From JAICKM01 sp050998805 (lineage in GTDB: Bacteria > Chloroflexota > Chloroflexia > QHBQ01 > JAICKM01), in NCBI GenBank assembly GCA_050998805.1, contig JBPCPV010000027.1, positions 1 to 64,000 on the forward strand: a stretch of 64,000 bases of DNA, written 5' to 3'. This document shows, piece after piece, positions 1 through 9,377 of the stretch. Within the stretch, counting starts at the first letter, position 1. Every line of letters starts with the position of its first letter. A model generated the notes under the pieces. It had not been told where the DNA came from and searched no databases. It saw only the letters and a program-made list of their open reading frames with translations. A program made the position numbers and the translations under genes.

Positions 1-238
1 AAGCCGGTTGGGAAGCTGGGTGGACCCTGCCCATGTGGACGAGGGTGGAATATGACAGCCCACGTTGGCCGACGGGGAGTTGGTTGAAGCCGTCGTCAAT
101 CGGCTTCTTGGCCTGGGCGGAGGGGGCCGCAGTGGTTTGGGTCGGGGGGAAGGCTGCGCTTGCAACGCTGCCGAGGCCGACTAGGGCGAGCAGCGCGACG
201 AGCGCAGCGGCCCAGTAGCGAAATTGGTTCTTCTTCAT
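1..238 (-). CDS. Secreted protein of unknown function, N-terminal fragment
   Basis: This reading frame begins with ATG at 238 and runs off the left edge of the window, so only about 79 codons are visible. The start is preceded by an AGGAG ribosome binding site about 8 nt upstream. The N-terminus is a classical signal peptide: MKKNQFRYW, then a hydrophobic stretch rich in Ala, Leu and Val, then a likely signal peptidase I site at VASA-AF near residue 28. The visible mature part is Pro/Ala/Thr rich and then reads KKPIDDGFNQLPVGQRG, which I do not recognise. It is transcribed away from the glycosyltransferase gene by its own near-perfect promoter at 317-345. It is an exported protein, but its function cannot be inferred from this fragment. 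Confidence 0.75.
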   Translation of the reverse strand, partial: MKKNQFRYWAAALVALLALVGLGSVASAAFPPTQTTAAPSAQAKKPIDDGFNQLPVGQRGLSYSTLVHMGRVHPASQPA

Positions 239-316
239 AAAGATCTCCTGTCCTTTCGAGAGTTGCGGATAGTAGTATATCTGTCCCGCCGCCTGATGGA
301 GGCTCGGTACTCAGAC

Positions 317-345
317 ATTATAACGTAGTGCGGCGTGGCTGTCAA
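317..345 (-). promoter_or_regulatory. Consensus sigma-70 promoter for the gene at 1-238
   Basis: On the minus strand TTGACA (340-345) and TATAAT (317-322) are separated by exactly 17 bp, a perfect consensus. Transcription would start near 310, giving a leader of about 70 nt. The -35 box overlaps the TGA stop codon of the upstream glycosyltransferase gene (342-344). Confidence 0.85.
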
Positions 346-2366
346 CGTGGTGCGATGATCACATAGCGGGCCTTCCGCTCGCGCACGGTTCCCACATCCT
401 CCAGCGCCCGTAGCGTTTCGGGGGTCAGCCGCACTTCGCCGGCTTTATGCACCACCACGAGCGAGGCGAGGCGCGCGCGTTCCAGGAAGTCGGCCTGTGG
501 GGCCGCGCGGTGCATCACGGCATATGCATCATCGCTATGCCCGCCGTGTAGAGATGCGCCGAGCAGATCGCCCCAACTCTGTCCGCCGAGGCCGAGGCCG
601 AGGTAGATCATATGCCCATAGCTGTCGATCATGTAGCCGGTCGTGCCCTTGCTCGGCGGGCGGGAGGCCAGAAAGGCGAACTGCTCGTCGGTCGCCAGCA
701 CGGGCGACCCTGGCGGCACTGCATCGTTCACGAAGCGGCTCACGATGGCGAAAATCTGGTCCTCGTAGCGGGTCGTGTCGCCCTGCCAGGCCGGTACCGC
801 AAGAATCAGAGCAGGCAGCATCAGCAAGGCGAGCGCGGGTCGCCAGGCCGCGAGCCTGCCCGCGCCCGTCTGCCGCCGGGTGCCGAGCAGGGGCAACCAG
901 ACCGCCCCGCCGAGCAGGCAGAGCGGGGCGACAAGCTGGATATAGTAGTGGCTGTAGAACGAGCGGCTGTAGGTGAAGAGCAGCACGCTCAGGAAACTCC
1001 ATATCACGATCAGCCGCCAGCGGCCCACGCCGAGCGCGCCGTCCTCGGCCCCATCCCCATCGGGCTGCCGCCCGCCGTTCAACGCCCCAATCGCCCACCA
1101 GGTGAGCGCGGCAAACCCGAGCGCGGCCAGGTAGATCGACGGCCCGTTCAGGAGTATGTTCGGCCCTTCCGGCACCACCGAGGTCAGGTTGGCGATCCGC
1201 GCGGGCGGCGTCACTACGCCGTCGCTGGGCCGCAGCAGCTGGAAGAAGACGACCATCCGGATGAAGCGATCCGGCACGAACAGCAGGAACGGACCGAGCA
1301 CGGCAACGGCCACAGCAGCGAACCCGCCGGCAAGTGCGCCCACATCGGCGAGCCGGATGCCGACGGCGAGCCTGGGCTGGCGAAGCCTCAGCCGCCAGAG
1401 CAGGTCTAGCCCGATAGCGGTGATGCAGGCCAGCCCCTGGATCTTGGTGAAGGCGCTTGCTGCGGCCAGCGCACCCGCCAGCAGCAGCAAGCGTCTCCCA
1501 GACCGGGTCCGGCCGGCCTCGATCCTGGAGAGCGCGGTCAGGTAGGCGACGAGGGCGAGCATCGAGGCGAGGATCATCGGCTGGTCGAGCATGACTTTGC
1601 GGTTGATCTCGATAGCCCGCCCGTCGATCGCCCAGAGCAGCGCCGCCGTCGCGCCCACCAGCAGCCCCCGCAGGCGGCTCCCGCCGAGCTGCCGGCCTAT
1701 CACGAAGAGCGCCGCCAGCGCGCCGAGGCTGTATGCCACCGACAGGTAGCGCGCAAGCATGAAGCTGGTCACGCTGCCCCACTCGGTGAAGTGGTAGGCC
1801 AACGCCGGGGTGTAGACAAGCGCGGCCAAAGGCGGATGGGCGAAAAAGTAGTCCCGGTAGGGTAGGATCCCCTGCAAGAGAAGCTGCCCGGCCCCCGCGT
1901 ACACACCCTCGTCGTCGTAGGGCGCTTGCGTAAGCCCTCGCGCCTGAGGCAACAGCAGGTTCAACCGCGCATATGCGCCGAGCGCCAGCAGCCCGAGCAA
2001 CACCGCCCCTGCGACGATCTCTCTCCCTCGTTCACGCCCTTTGATTCGGGGCGGGAGACTTTCCTCTCGCCCCGGCTCCTGCTTGACTAAGAGCAGAATG
2101 GACAGGAAGGCCAGGCCCAGCAACCAAGCAGCCCAGGGAAGCCAGGGGCGGTCGGCGTAGTGCGCGGAAAGCGGCGCGAGCCAGGGGAGGTCGCCAGGAG
2201 TGGTGTGGAACTCGGCCCCACCGGCGAGGCTGCCGAGGCTTGCCACAACCAGCGCGGGCAGCCTCAGGTTCAACACGATCCCGAGCGCGCCGTATATCAT
2301 TAAGGCGACGGCCGCCGGTCCCAAGACACGGCCCGCCGACGACTTCATTTTAGCCCCGGTTGACAT
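342..2366 (-). CDS. GT-C family (GT39/ArnT-like) membrane glycosyltransferase
   Basis: This 674-residue protein has about a dozen hydrophobic segments and looks like a polyprenyl-phosphate-sugar-dependent mannosyl- or arabinosyltransferase of the PMT/ArnT type, which moves a sugar from a lipid carrier to a target on the outer face of the membrane. The first large loop carries the acidic motif YDDEGVYAGAGQ (residues about 150-161), the expected catalytic and metal-binding position for GT-C enzymes. It is followed by DYFFAHPPLA, typical of the same loop. A soluble C-terminal part follows the last membrane segment. The acceptor cannot be read from the sequence. The gene appears monocistronic. 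The ATG at 2366 is favoured because it lies only 5 nt after a TATAAT box, so the transcript is probably leaderless; the alternative ATG at 2348 has no convincing ribosome binding site. Confidence 0.75.
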   Translation of the reverse strand: MSTGAKMKSSAGRVLGPAAVALMIYGALGIVLNLRLPALVVASLGSLAGGAEFHTTPGDLPWLAPLSAHYADRPWLPWAAWLLGLAFLSILLLVKQEPGREESLPPRIKGRERGREIVAGAVLLGLLALGAYARLNLLLPQARGLTQAPYDDEGVYAGAGQLLLQGILPYRDYFFAHPPLAALVYTPALAYHFTEWGSVTSFMLARYLSVAYSLGALAALFVIGRQLGGSRLRGLLVGATAALLWAIDGRAIEINRKVMLDQPMILASMLALVAYLTALSRIEAGRTRSGRRLLLLAGALAAASAFTKIQGLACITAIGLDLLWRLRLRQPRLAVGIRLADVGALAGGFAAVAVAVLGPFLLFVPDRFIRMVVFFQLLRPSDGVVTPPARIANLTSVVPEGPNILLNGPSIYLAALGFAALTWWAIGALNGGRQPDGDGAEDGALGVGRWRLIVIWSFLSVLLFTYSRSFYSHYYIQLVAPLCLLGGAVWLPLLGTRRQTGAGRLAAWRPALALLMLPALILAVPAWQGDTTRYEDQIFAIVSRFVNDAVPPGSPVLATDEQFAFLASRPPSKGTTGYMIDSYGHMIYLGLGLGGQSWGDLLGASLHGGHSDDAYAVMHRAAPQADFLERARLASLVVVHKAGEVRLTPETLRALEDVGTVRERKARYVIIAPR

Positions 2367-2371
2367 TACCC

Positions 2372-2401
2372 ATTATACCCACGGCTTTGTGGAGGTGTCA
2401 A
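2372..2401 (-). promoter_or_regulatory. Promoter for the glycosyltransferase gene, probably leaderless
   Basis: Minus-strand TTGACA (2396-2401), an 18-bp spacer and TATAAT (2372-2377). The predicted transcription start falls at 2365/2366, which is the first base of the ATG, so the mRNA would have no 5' leader. Confidence 0.75.
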
Positions 2402-2457
2402 TCAGCGTACAGCCGCACCGGGCGGATTGCTATTACCGGGCCTTCATCAGATCCTGC

Positions 2458-2494
2458 CGCGAGGCCGGGGAGCTGTGCGCTCCCCGGCCTCGCG
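2458..2494 (-). terminator. Strong hairpin after the secreted-protein gene (terminator-like)
   Basis: A perfect 16-bp GC-rich inverted repeat (2458-2473 and 2479-2494) with a 5-nt loop begins 15 nt after the stop codon of the gene at 2509-3795. No T-run follows on the minus strand, so it is either an atypical terminator or an mRNA 3' stabiliser. Confidence 0.6.
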
Positions 2495-2508
2495 TGCATG
2501 ACCGCGCT

Positions 2509-3795
2509 TTACCTCGGCAGCGGGTTCGGCACCAGATCCTTGATCGGTTCCTGTAGCATGAAGCCGATCACTGGGCAGTTGATCACAAAGCCCGCCGAGC
2601 CGTAGGGCATACCGTTCGGCCCCGTGATCCAGCCGTCAACCGCCAGCTTGAGGATCGCGTTCTCGTCGTTCTGTCGCTTGTTGCGCCCCTGTGCGATGGC
2701 CTGTGGGGTCCACACGCCGACTTGTGCGTCCCACAGCGGGCTGTACGCATTGGCATGGCGCGGGTCGGCCTGCGTCGGGAAGTCGCCCTGCGTGTTCAGC
2801 GAGTCCCCGCCGTTGCGTAGCGCGGCGAGCATCGCCGTGTTCGCCATGTTGGCATCCTGGTCGCCATAGCCATCGAGGATATTGTGGGCGAAACCCTGCG
2901 CCTGCGGGTTGTTCGCGCCGGTCTGCCCATTGGCGAAGGGGAAGATCCGCTCCCGCGCCGAGCCGAGGAAGTCGTCGCCGCCCAAGAAGGGAGCTTTTTG
3001 GAGCAACGGCACGAAGGTCGCGCGCTCGAGCACCGCCGCCACCGGGTCCGACGCCTCGGTGCTCAGGTATATGATCGGCTGGCCCGAATCGAAGCCGCGG
3101 ATGAAGAGCATGTCCACCTTCTCGTTGCCCGTGGTCAGGTCCACATTCATCACCCGGTCCGCCGTGTTCGCGTGGTGCATCACGTCGAACGGCCCGTTGC
3201 CCACCGCTACGATCGGCGCGTTGTAGACGACATCCGAACCCTGGATGCGGATGAACGGGCTATAGTTCTTGTCGCCGACCGCGCCGGGTTGTGCGACCGA
3301 AGGCGGGAAGCCGGTGGAACTAGGAACTAGCGAGCGCGTGGGCGAAAAGTCGGGGATGCCCTGGAAGCTGATGATGGCGTCGCTGAACTTGTTGCCGAGC
3401 GGCACCGTCAGCGTCACGACCTGCACGCACTCCGGGCAGCCGATCGCCATATTCGCCAGCTTCGGCGCGTAGTTCACATTGAGGTCATGCGCCAGGCCGA
3501 AGTCCGAGGCATCCGTGATGATGAACCAGACCGTCTGGCCGTTGAAGAGGCCCTTGTGCAGCGGCAGGGCCACAATGTCTTTGTTCAGGTCCACCAGCTC
3601 GGCGCTCTGGAGCGTCAGCTTCGAGGTCGGCAGGTAACCCGTGGTCGGCCCCGATGACGTGTTCGAGACGGCGGCCGACTGGAGCGCAGCGCCCGATCCG
3701 GCTGCGCTCTGTTGGGACACCGCCAGGGCTGCGGCTATTGTGAGGGCCAGGACGGCTACGAGGAGTAGGCCCTTGAGGTTCGCGGATCGTATCAT
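2509..3795 (-). CDS. Secreted protein of unknown function
   Basis: I do not recognise this family. With the ATG at 3795, preceded by GGAGG at a good distance, the product has about 428 residues and starts MIRSANLKG followed by a hydrophobic core and a likely Ala-x-Ala cleavage site, so it is exported. An upstream in-frame start at 3882 would add 29 Cys- and Ser-rich residues before the signal peptide and is unlikely. The mature protein is acidic and Gly/Asn/Pro rich, with repeated hydrophobic beta-like stretches. One cysteine pair (CPEC) lies in the first third and a single Cys sits near the end. No catalytic motif is evident. It diverges from the regulator at 3986 across about 190 bp and ends just before a strong hairpin. 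A cell-surface or extracellular structural or binding role is possible but unproven. Confidence 0.6.
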   Translation of the reverse strand: MIRSANLKGLLLVAVLALTIAAALAVSQQSAAGSGAALQSAAVSNTSSGPTTGYLPTSKLTLQSAELVDLNKDIVALPLHKGLFNGQTVWFIITDASDFGLAHDLNVNYAPKLANMAIGCPECVQVVTLTVPLGNKFSDAIISFQGIPDFSPTRSLVPSSTGFPPSVAQPGAVGDKNYSPFIRIQGSDVVYNAPIVAVGNGPFDVMHHANTADRVMNVDLTTGNEKVDMLFIRGFDSGQPIIYLSTEASDPVAAVLERATFVPLLQKAPFLGGDDFLGSARERIFPFANGQTGANNPQAQGFAHNILDGYGDQDANMANTAMLAALRNGGDSLNTQGDFPTQADPRHANAYSPLWDAQVGVWTPQAIAQGRNKRQNDENAILKLAVDGWITGPNGMPYGSAGFVINCPVIGFMLQEPIKDLVPNPLPR

Positions 3796-3985
3796 TTCTT
3801 TCCTCCATTCGTTACTAACGCTACTTGAAACACAACAAGAGCAAGTAATGTGCTCTGTCTTCTCTGTGTGGGACGCTCGCATAGAACACGCGATGTGGCG
3901 ACCAAAAGTGCTGTAATCACGGGTACAAATCAGTGGACAAAAAAGAGTACAAGCGCCGGAGGCAGCGAGAGGGGAGGGGGCAGCG

Positions 3986-6655
3986 ATGCGGGATGTTACG
4001 GGTCGTGAGACACCAGCCTTCAGTCAATGGCTCAGTCGGCACCGTAAGCGCCGAGGTCTCACGCAGCAGGATCTGGCAGGGCTTGTCGGCTACTCCGTGG
4101 AGACCATCAAGAAGATTGAGGAGGGCAAGCGCCGCCCGTCACGCCAGGTAGCCGAGCGGCTCGCCGCCGGCCTCGGCATACCGCCGCAGGAACTGCCGCT
4201 CTTTGTCAACTTCGCCCGAGGGGAGCTTCCCGCTGAGCTGCCGAGCGCAGGTGCCGATGCAGATGCGCCCTGGCGCGTGCCCGTGCGCCGTGTAACCAAC
4301 TTACCGGCCCCTCCCACGGCGTTTATTGGCCGCGAGCAGGTTGTCGCCCAGGTAACGAACCTGCTCTGCCGCCCCGGCGTGCGCCTGCTCACCCTCACCG
4401 GGCCGCCGGGCGTTGGCAAGACCCGCGTCGCACTACAGGTCGCGGCCCAGCCCGTGCCTGACTTTCCCGACGGCATCTTCTTTGTCGCTCTGGCTCCGGT
4501 GCTGGAGCCGACCCTGGTGGCGACCACGATCAGCCAGGCGCTTGGCGTCTGGCCGGCCGATCGGCAGCCGGTAATCGAAGCGTTACAGAGCTATCTGCGT
4601 GAGAAGCAGCTGCTGCTGGTGCTTGATAACTTCGAGCACCTTCTCCCAGCGGCCCCCCTGGTGTCCGCACTCCTTGCCTCGGCAGCCGGGTTGAAGGTGC
4701 TCGTCACCAGTCGGGCGCTCCTCCACCTCTATGGGGAGTATGCCTATACTGTGCCGCCGATGATCGTGCCGGATCGAGCGGCACCTCCGCCGCTAGAGCG
4801 GCTGCCCGAGTATGAAGCAGTGCGCCTCTTCGTGGAACGCGCCACAGCCGCCGACCAGGGCTTTGTCGTGGCCGCCGCCGATGCCGACGACCTTGCGGAT
4901 ATTTGCACCGGCCTCGACGGGCTGCCGCTCGCCCTCGAGTTGGCGGCGGCGCAGGTCCGCCGCTTGTCCCTCTCCGCGATCAAGGCGCAACTCACGCGTC
5001 GGTTGAACTTGCTTGCCGATGGGCCTCGCGATCTCCCAGCCCGGCAGCAGACGTTGCGCGCCGCTATCGGTTGGAGCTATGACCTGCTGACGCGCGAGCA
5101 ACAGGTGCTCTTCCGGCGCTTGGCCGTCTTCATGGGCGGCTGCGCGCCGGAGGCCGTGGAGGCGGTCGCCGCCGGCGATGAACTCCCGCGGGATGTGGTA
5201 GCTTCCGCGCTCTCTGCTCTGGTTGAGATGAATCTGCTCCTGCCCGTGCCCACCCACGATGGCGCACCCCACTTCGACCTGCTCGAAACGATCCGGCAGT
5301 ACGCGGCTGAGATCCTCGCCCAGGCGGCAGACGAGGAGGAAGCACGGGTCCATGAACGCCATGCCGATTATTTTCTGGGTCTGGCCGAGCGGGCCGAGCC
5401 GGAGCTGCGTGGACCCGACCAGATTCGCTGGTTCCAACGGCTGGAACAAGAGCACGACAACATTCGGGCCGCGCTGCGCTGGCTCCTAGACCAAGGAGCG
5501 GTCGAAACGGCGGGACGCCTCGGCGTGGCGCTGTTGCGGTTCTGGTTTGTCTACGGGCACGCCGCCGAGGGCCTCCAGTGGCTTGAAGAGACGCTGACCA
5601 CCATACCGTCAACGCCGCCCCGGTCCCTAACTCCGGCGGTGCATGCCGCCATGCTGAACGCGGCAGGGGTGCTGGCGCGCTACGGGAGTGACTACCGCCA
5701 GGCGTCCCTGTACTACACCCGTAGTCTGGAGCTGTGGCGCAGCTTGGCGGATCGGCGCGGCATGGCCCGCGCCCTCTACAATCTCGCGGCGGTGGTCCGC
5801 TACGAAGGCGATGACCGGCAAGCCCGCCTGCTCGCCGAAGAGAGCCTCACCCTGAGCCGCACATTACCCGATAAGGAGGGCAGCGCCGCCGCCCTGAACT
5901 TGCTGGGGATTATGGCGCGGCACCAGGGGGATGTCCAGCGCGCTGCAACATTGTGCCAGGAGAGCTTGGCGCTCTATCGAGAAATAGGCGATACGGTGCA
6001 TATCGCCGATGTCCTCAGTAGCCTGGGGACCATTGTGCATTCGGCGGGCGATCACCAGCAAGCGTCTGCGTATTACGGTGAGAGCCTGACCATCTTTCGC
6101 GCGGTCGGCAATAAGCCTGGGCTAGCGGTGGCGTTGACGAACCTGGGCCTGATGGCGCTGCACACCGAGGACTATGCGGCGGCGGCAGCTTACTACAGGG
6201 AAAGTCTCGCGCTGCGCCGAGAGCTGGAGAACACGGCGGGAATTGCCTATGCTCTTAACGATATGGGCATGGTTGAGTACAAACAAGGAAAGCCTGAGCG
6301 GGCGGGTCAACACTACACCGAAAGTCTGATGCTCTTTGCGCGGCTCCACGATACGCGGGGTATCGCCGAATGCTTAGAGCGCCTGGCGGGGGCAGCAGTC
6401 GCGCAACGCGATGCACGCGGGGCGGCGCATCTCCTGGGGGCGGCGGACGCCCTGCGGGACGCAAACGGCACCGCGGTCGAGCCGGAAGATCGCGCCGAAT
6501 ACGACGCAACCGTTGCCCATATCCGCGAACAGGTGGGCGACGAGATGCTGCGGATTCGGCAAGCAGGACGGTCACTGCCGGTTGAGCAGGTGATCAAGCG
6601 GCTGGTGCAACAGTATGAGGGCGAAGGCGGCGTAGTAGCCCACCTCCCCTCGTAA
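3986..6655 (+). CDS. XRE-type HTH / NB-ARC ATPase / TPR transcriptional regulator
   Basis: This 889-residue protein has three parts. Residues about 12-70 form an XRE-like helix-turn-helix (LTQQDLAGLVGYSVETIKKIEEG). Residues about 105-440 form an NB-ARC/STAND ATPase with a P-loop GPPGVGKT (139-146), a Walker B-type LLLVLDNFEHL near 210-220, LVTSRA sensor-like residues and GLPLALELAA. The C-terminal half holds successive TPR-like repeats (for example ARALYNLAAVVRYEGDDRQA and AVALTNLGLMALHTEDYAAA). STAND proteins of this kind are large signal-responsive switches, common in Chloroflexota and actinomycetes. The start is supported by a GGGGAGGGGG ribosome binding site. It is divergent from the secreted-protein gene at 2509-3795, a natural candidate target, and convergent with the SDR gene. 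Its inducer is unknown. Confidence 0.85.
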   Translation: MRDVTGRETPAFSQWLSRHRKRRGLTQQDLAGLVGYSVETIKKIEEGKRRPSRQVAERLAAGLGIPPQELPLFVNFARGELPAELPSAGADADAPWRVPVRRVTNLPAPPTAFIGREQVVAQVTNLLCRPGVRLLTLTGPPGVGKTRVALQVAAQPVPDFPDGIFFVALAPVLEPTLVATTISQALGVWPADRQPVIEALQSYLREKQLLLVLDNFEHLLPAAPLVSALLASAAGLKVLVTSRALLHLYGEYAYTVPPMIVPDRAAPPPLERLPEYEAVRLFVERATAADQGFVVAAADADDLADICTGLDGLPLALELAAAQVRRLSLSAIKAQLTRRLNLLADGPRDLPARQQTLRAAIGWSYDLLTREQQVLFRRLAVFMGGCAPEAVEAVAAGDELPRDVVASALSALVEMNLLLPVPTHDGAPHFDLLETIRQYAAEILAQAADEEEARVHERHADYFLGLAERAEPELRGPDQIRWFQRLEQEHDNIRAALRWLLDQGAVETAGRLGVALLRFWFVYGHAAEGLQWLEETLTTIPSTPPRSLTPAVHAAMLNAAGVLARYGSDYRQASLYYTRSLELWRSLADRRGMARALYNLAAVVRYEGDDRQARLLAEESLTLSRTLPDKEGSAAALNLLGIMARHQGDVQRAATLCQESLALYREIGDTVHIADVLSSLGTIVHSAGDHQQASAYYGESLTIFRAVGNKPGLAVALTNLGLMALHTEDYAAAAAYYRESLALRRELENTAGIAYALNDMGMVEYKQGKPERAGQHYTESLMLFARLHDTRGIAECLERLAGAAVAQRDARGAAHLLGAADALRDANGTAVEPEDRAEYDATVAHIREQVGDEMLRIRQAGRSLPVEQVIKRLVQQYEGEGGVVAHLPS

Positions 6656-6719
6656 TGGGGGGACATGGTGCAGGCACGCCTTAACATGCGTTTTGGTTCC
6701 AATCCTCGTCACAGGCCGG

Positions 6720-7499
6720 TCACAGCGACGCCGTCTGCTGCATCAGGCCGCCGTCTATGAAGATCGTCGTGCCGGTGATGTACGAGGCGGCGTCCGAGGC
6801 CAAGTAGGCGACGAGGTACGCCACGTCCTCCGGCGTGCCGATACGCCCCAGGGGTATCTCTCGGATCAGCGCCTTAGTCTTCTCCGGGTCTTCCAGGGTG
6901 GACTTATTGATCGGCGTCGCAATGGCACCAGGTCCGACATTGACGATGTTGATCTTGTGGGGGGCCAGTTCCACCGCCAGGTCGCGGCAGAGCATACGCA
7001 GCCCGCCCTTTGCCGCACAGTAGTCCACGTAGCCGGGGAACGGCAGGTCCTCGTGGACGGAGGAGATGTTGATGATCGTGCCCCGCGTCTGCTGCTTCAC
7101 GATCTGGCGCGCCGCAGCCTGTGTGCAGAGGAACGGCCCAGTCAGGTTCACAGCGATGGTTCGGTTCCACTCCTCCTCGCTCTTTTCCAAGAAGGGCGTC
7201 GCTTTCTCGATGCCTGCATTATTCACCAGCACATCGAGCCTGCCCAACTCCACTACTGTCTGGCCGACCATCCTCTGCACATCTGATGCCGTGGCGACAT
7301 CGGCGCGAATGGCGATCGCGCGGCCACCAGCCGTCTCGATCTGCTTCACTACCGCCTTCGCGGCGTCCTCTTCCGAACGGTAGTTCACGACGACGGCAGC
7401 GCCCTGGCGCGCCAACTCGACCGCGATGGCTGCGCCGATGCCGCTCGACGCCCCAGTTACGAGCGCGACTTTCCCTTCCAAATCCGTTGCTGACGTCAC
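6720..7499 (-). CDS. SDR family NAD(P)-dependent oxidoreductase
   Basis: This 259-residue protein has the full classical short-chain dehydrogenase signature: the Rossmann motif TGASSGIG (15-22), NNAG near residue 92, an active-site Ser in INISSVH, the catalytic YxxxK as YCAAK, and the terminal GTTIFIDGG. It resembles the glucose 1-dehydrogenase/3-oxoacyl-ACP reductase branch. The cofactor-specificity loop after beta-2 (VVNYRSEEDA) has the basic-residue pattern usually linked with NADP, but I cannot fix the substrate. The start is a GTG at 7499 preceded by GGGAGGAG. The gene lies 24 nt downstream of the ammonium transporter gene on the same strand and is probably cotranscribed with it, although no functional link is obvious. 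Confidence 0.88.
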   Translation of the reverse strand: MTSATDLEGKVALVTGASSGIGAAIAVELARQGAAVVVNYRSEEDAAKAVVKQIETAGGRAIAIRADVATASDVQRMVGQTVVELGRLDVLVNNAGIEKATPFLEKSEEEWNRTIAVNLTGPFLCTQAAARQIVKQQTRGTIINISSVHEDLPFPGYVDYCAAKGGLRMLCRDLAVELAPHKINIVNVGPGAIATPINKSTLEDPEKTKALIREIPLGRIGTPEDVAYLVAYLASDAASYITGTTIFIDGGLMQQTASL

Positions 7500-7523
7500 T
7501 TACGTATCTCCTCCCTTTCTCTA

Positions 7524-8747
7524 CTAGGCTGGGTCGTAGGCAGTTTCGCCATGTAGGTAGGCGTCGAGACCCTCGGCCTCGACATCTTCATGTACCCGCA
7601 CCGGCTCGATCATGTTCAACAGCTTCAGGATACCGTAAGTGACCACGAAGGCATACACCCCCGTGATCGCCACTCCGACTATCTGGACGCCGAACTGCTG
7701 GACATTGCCCTCTATCAGCCCCTTGACGCCGTTGATGGACGCGACGGCGAAGACCCCGGTGAGGATCGTTCCAAGCCCGCCTCCGACGCCATGCACACCC
7801 CAGACATCGAGAGCGTCGTCCCAGTCGCGCTTGATGCGGAACTGCACGGCAGCAAAACAGACGACTCCGGCAGCCAGGCCGATAATCAGTGCGGCCCAGG
7901 GCGGCACGAAGCCGGCAGCCGGAGTAACTGTTGCAAGCCCGGCAACGGCACCTGTCATAGCGCCGGTCACACTCGGCTTGCCCTCTCGCCACCAGGCCAG
8001 AAAGAGCCAGGCTATCATGCCGGCAGAGGCGGCGGTATTGGTGTTGACGAAGGCGACCGCAGCGACGCCGTTGGCGGCGAGTGCGCTGCCGCCGTTGAAT
8101 CCGAACCATCCAAACCATAGCAGGCCCGTACCTAGAGCCACGAAGGCTACGCTATGCGGTATCGGTTTCTCGCCCGCCGCCAACCGGCGCTTGCCGACGA
8201 CGAAAACGGATGCCAGGGCAGCCATTCCGGCGCTCAAATGGACGACGATCCCGCCGGCGAAATCTACCACGCCCATCTTGGCGAGGAAACCCCCGCCCCA
8301 CACCCAGTGGACGAAGGGGATGTAGACCAGCAGGCTCCAGAGCACCAGGAAGATCAGGTAGCTCCTGAAGCCGACCCGGTCGGCGAAAGCCCCAGTGATC
8401 AGCGCGGGCGTGATGATGGCGAACATCACCTGGAAGAGGAAGAAGCCGAGGAACGGCACCGTGGGCGCGTAGATCAGGCTGGGCGCGAGACCGACCCCTT
8501 GCAGCCCTATGTTACGCAGGTCGCCTATGACGCCGAAAGTATCCCCGCTGTAGGCCAAGCTGAACCCGACCAGCACCCAGAGGATGCTCACGATGCCCAT
8601 CGAGATAAAGCTCTGCATCATAATCGTCAGGACGTTCTTACGCCGGACCAGTCCACCGTAGAAGAAAGCCAGGCCGGGCGTCATCAGGAGAACCAGCGCG
8701 GCGCTGATCAGCAGGAACGCGGTGTCGCCGGGGTTGATCTTGTCCAT
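7524..8747 (-). CDS. amt: Ammonium transporter (Amt/MEP/Rh family)
   Basis: This 407-residue integral membrane protein matches the Amt family over its whole length. It has about eleven transmembrane segments, and the N-terminal region contains MTPGLAFFYGGLVRRKNVL, a hallmark of these channels. The middle carries HLSAGMAALASVFVVGKR and the twin-histidine pore region includes DVWGVHGVGGGLGTILTG. It conducts ammonia/ammonium across the cytoplasmic membrane. The N-terminus lacks a long signal peptide, as in many bacterial Amts. No glnB/glnK PII gene is adjacent, unlike the usual amtB-glnK pair; instead an SDR gene follows. A good sigma-70 promoter lies at 8824-8852, and a GGAGTG ribosome binding site precedes the ATG. 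Confidence 0.93.
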   Translation of the reverse strand: MDKINPGDTAFLLISAALVLLMTPGLAFFYGGLVRRKNVLTIMMQSFISMGIVSILWVLVGFSLAYSGDTFGVIGDLRNIGLQGVGLAPSLIYAPTVPFLGFFLFQVMFAIITPALITGAFADRVGFRSYLIFLVLWSLLVYIPFVHWVWGGGFLAKMGVVDFAGGIVVHLSAGMAALASVFVVGKRRLAAGEKPIPHSVAFVALGTGLLWFGWFGFNGGSALAANGVAAVAFVNTNTAASAGMIAWLFLAWWREGKPSVTGAMTGAVAGLATVTPAAGFVPPWAALIIGLAAGVVCFAAVQFRIKRDWDDALDVWGVHGVGGGLGTILTGVFAVASINGVKGLIEGNVQQFGVQIVGVAITGVYAFVVTYGILKLLNMIEPVRVHEDVEAEGLDAYLHGETAYDPA

Positions 8748-8823
8748 TAGGCCACTCCTTTGTGATTAATACTTCTTGGCTGAAAGGCACACCGGTCCAA
8801 GTGGCCGGGTGCGCCACGCGCAT

Positions 8824-8852
8824 AATATACTCCGGTTCGGCTCGGGCGTCAA
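8824..8852 (-). promoter_or_regulatory. Promoter of the amt-SDR operon
   Basis: Minus-strand TTGACG (8847-8852), a 17-bp spacer and TATATT (8824-8829). Predicted start near 8817, giving a leader of about 70 nt before the amt ATG. Confidence 0.75.
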
Positions 8853-8856
8853 TAGC

Positions 8857-8905
8857 CTATCAGCTGTCAGCTTGTCAGCTTGTCAGCCATCAGCTATCAG
8901 CTTTC
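8857..8905. repeat. Short tandem repeat of the TCAGCTN family
   Basis: Six CAGC cores at 8861, 8868, 8876, 8884, 8891 and 8898 are spaced 7-8 bp apart, directly upstream of the amt -35 box. The same family recurs at 58494-58552 and 62022-62052. Confidence 0.8.
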
Positions 8906-9377
8906 GGGTGTTGGGTCAGGTACGGCGGTCGGCCTACGGCTGATAATTCGTGCCTGGCGAGTTATACTGAAGTATCTTTTTGCGAGTAGGCGGTGGTTGG
9001 TGGTTGGTGGTATGATCAGGGCGTGCATCGGTCTTTCGACGGATTTTTTTCGAGTTTTGAGTGCCAAGTTGTCGGTACATGGCGATCGGCTCCTTTTTTC
9101 GTGCGTAAGTCTCGCGCTATTTTTACCCTCTCACTTTATATATCCATTTGAGGGGCGATTCACTGCCACATTTGGGGGGGGTTGGGGGCCTCGGGGGCAA
9201 AGATACTCCAAATGGAGTAGATGGTTTCGGTCTTGACGGCTCGATCCACGTGAAACACGAAAAAGCACGAAATTGTTGGGGGTTTGGGGAGGTTGGAAAG
9301 GGAGAAGGGCTGTGGGGCGTTCTGGGGCCGTCTGGAGGTGCCGGCGAGTGGACAGCGACAAAACCACGTCCTGGTGC
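8906..9377. other. Intergenic region between amt and the acetyltransferase gene
   Basis: I see no convincing gene here. It holds a GGTGGTT heptamer array (8992-9011), a G-rich stretch near 9173-9200, a short palindrome (ACTCCAAATGGAGT) near 9207-9220, and degenerate CACGAAA-type repeats near 9248-9275. Open frames that cross it lack ribosome binding sites and family features. Confidence 0.55.

Noticed and set aside
535..1782. 415-codon open frame overlapping the glycosyltransferase gene in another frame
   Set aside because: Arg/Ala/Pro-rich shadow of the real gene, with no ribosome binding site or domain.
2509..3795. DUF4331-type protein
   Set aside because: The size and secretion fit, but the typical DUF4331 opening and repeats are missing, so it is left unnamed.
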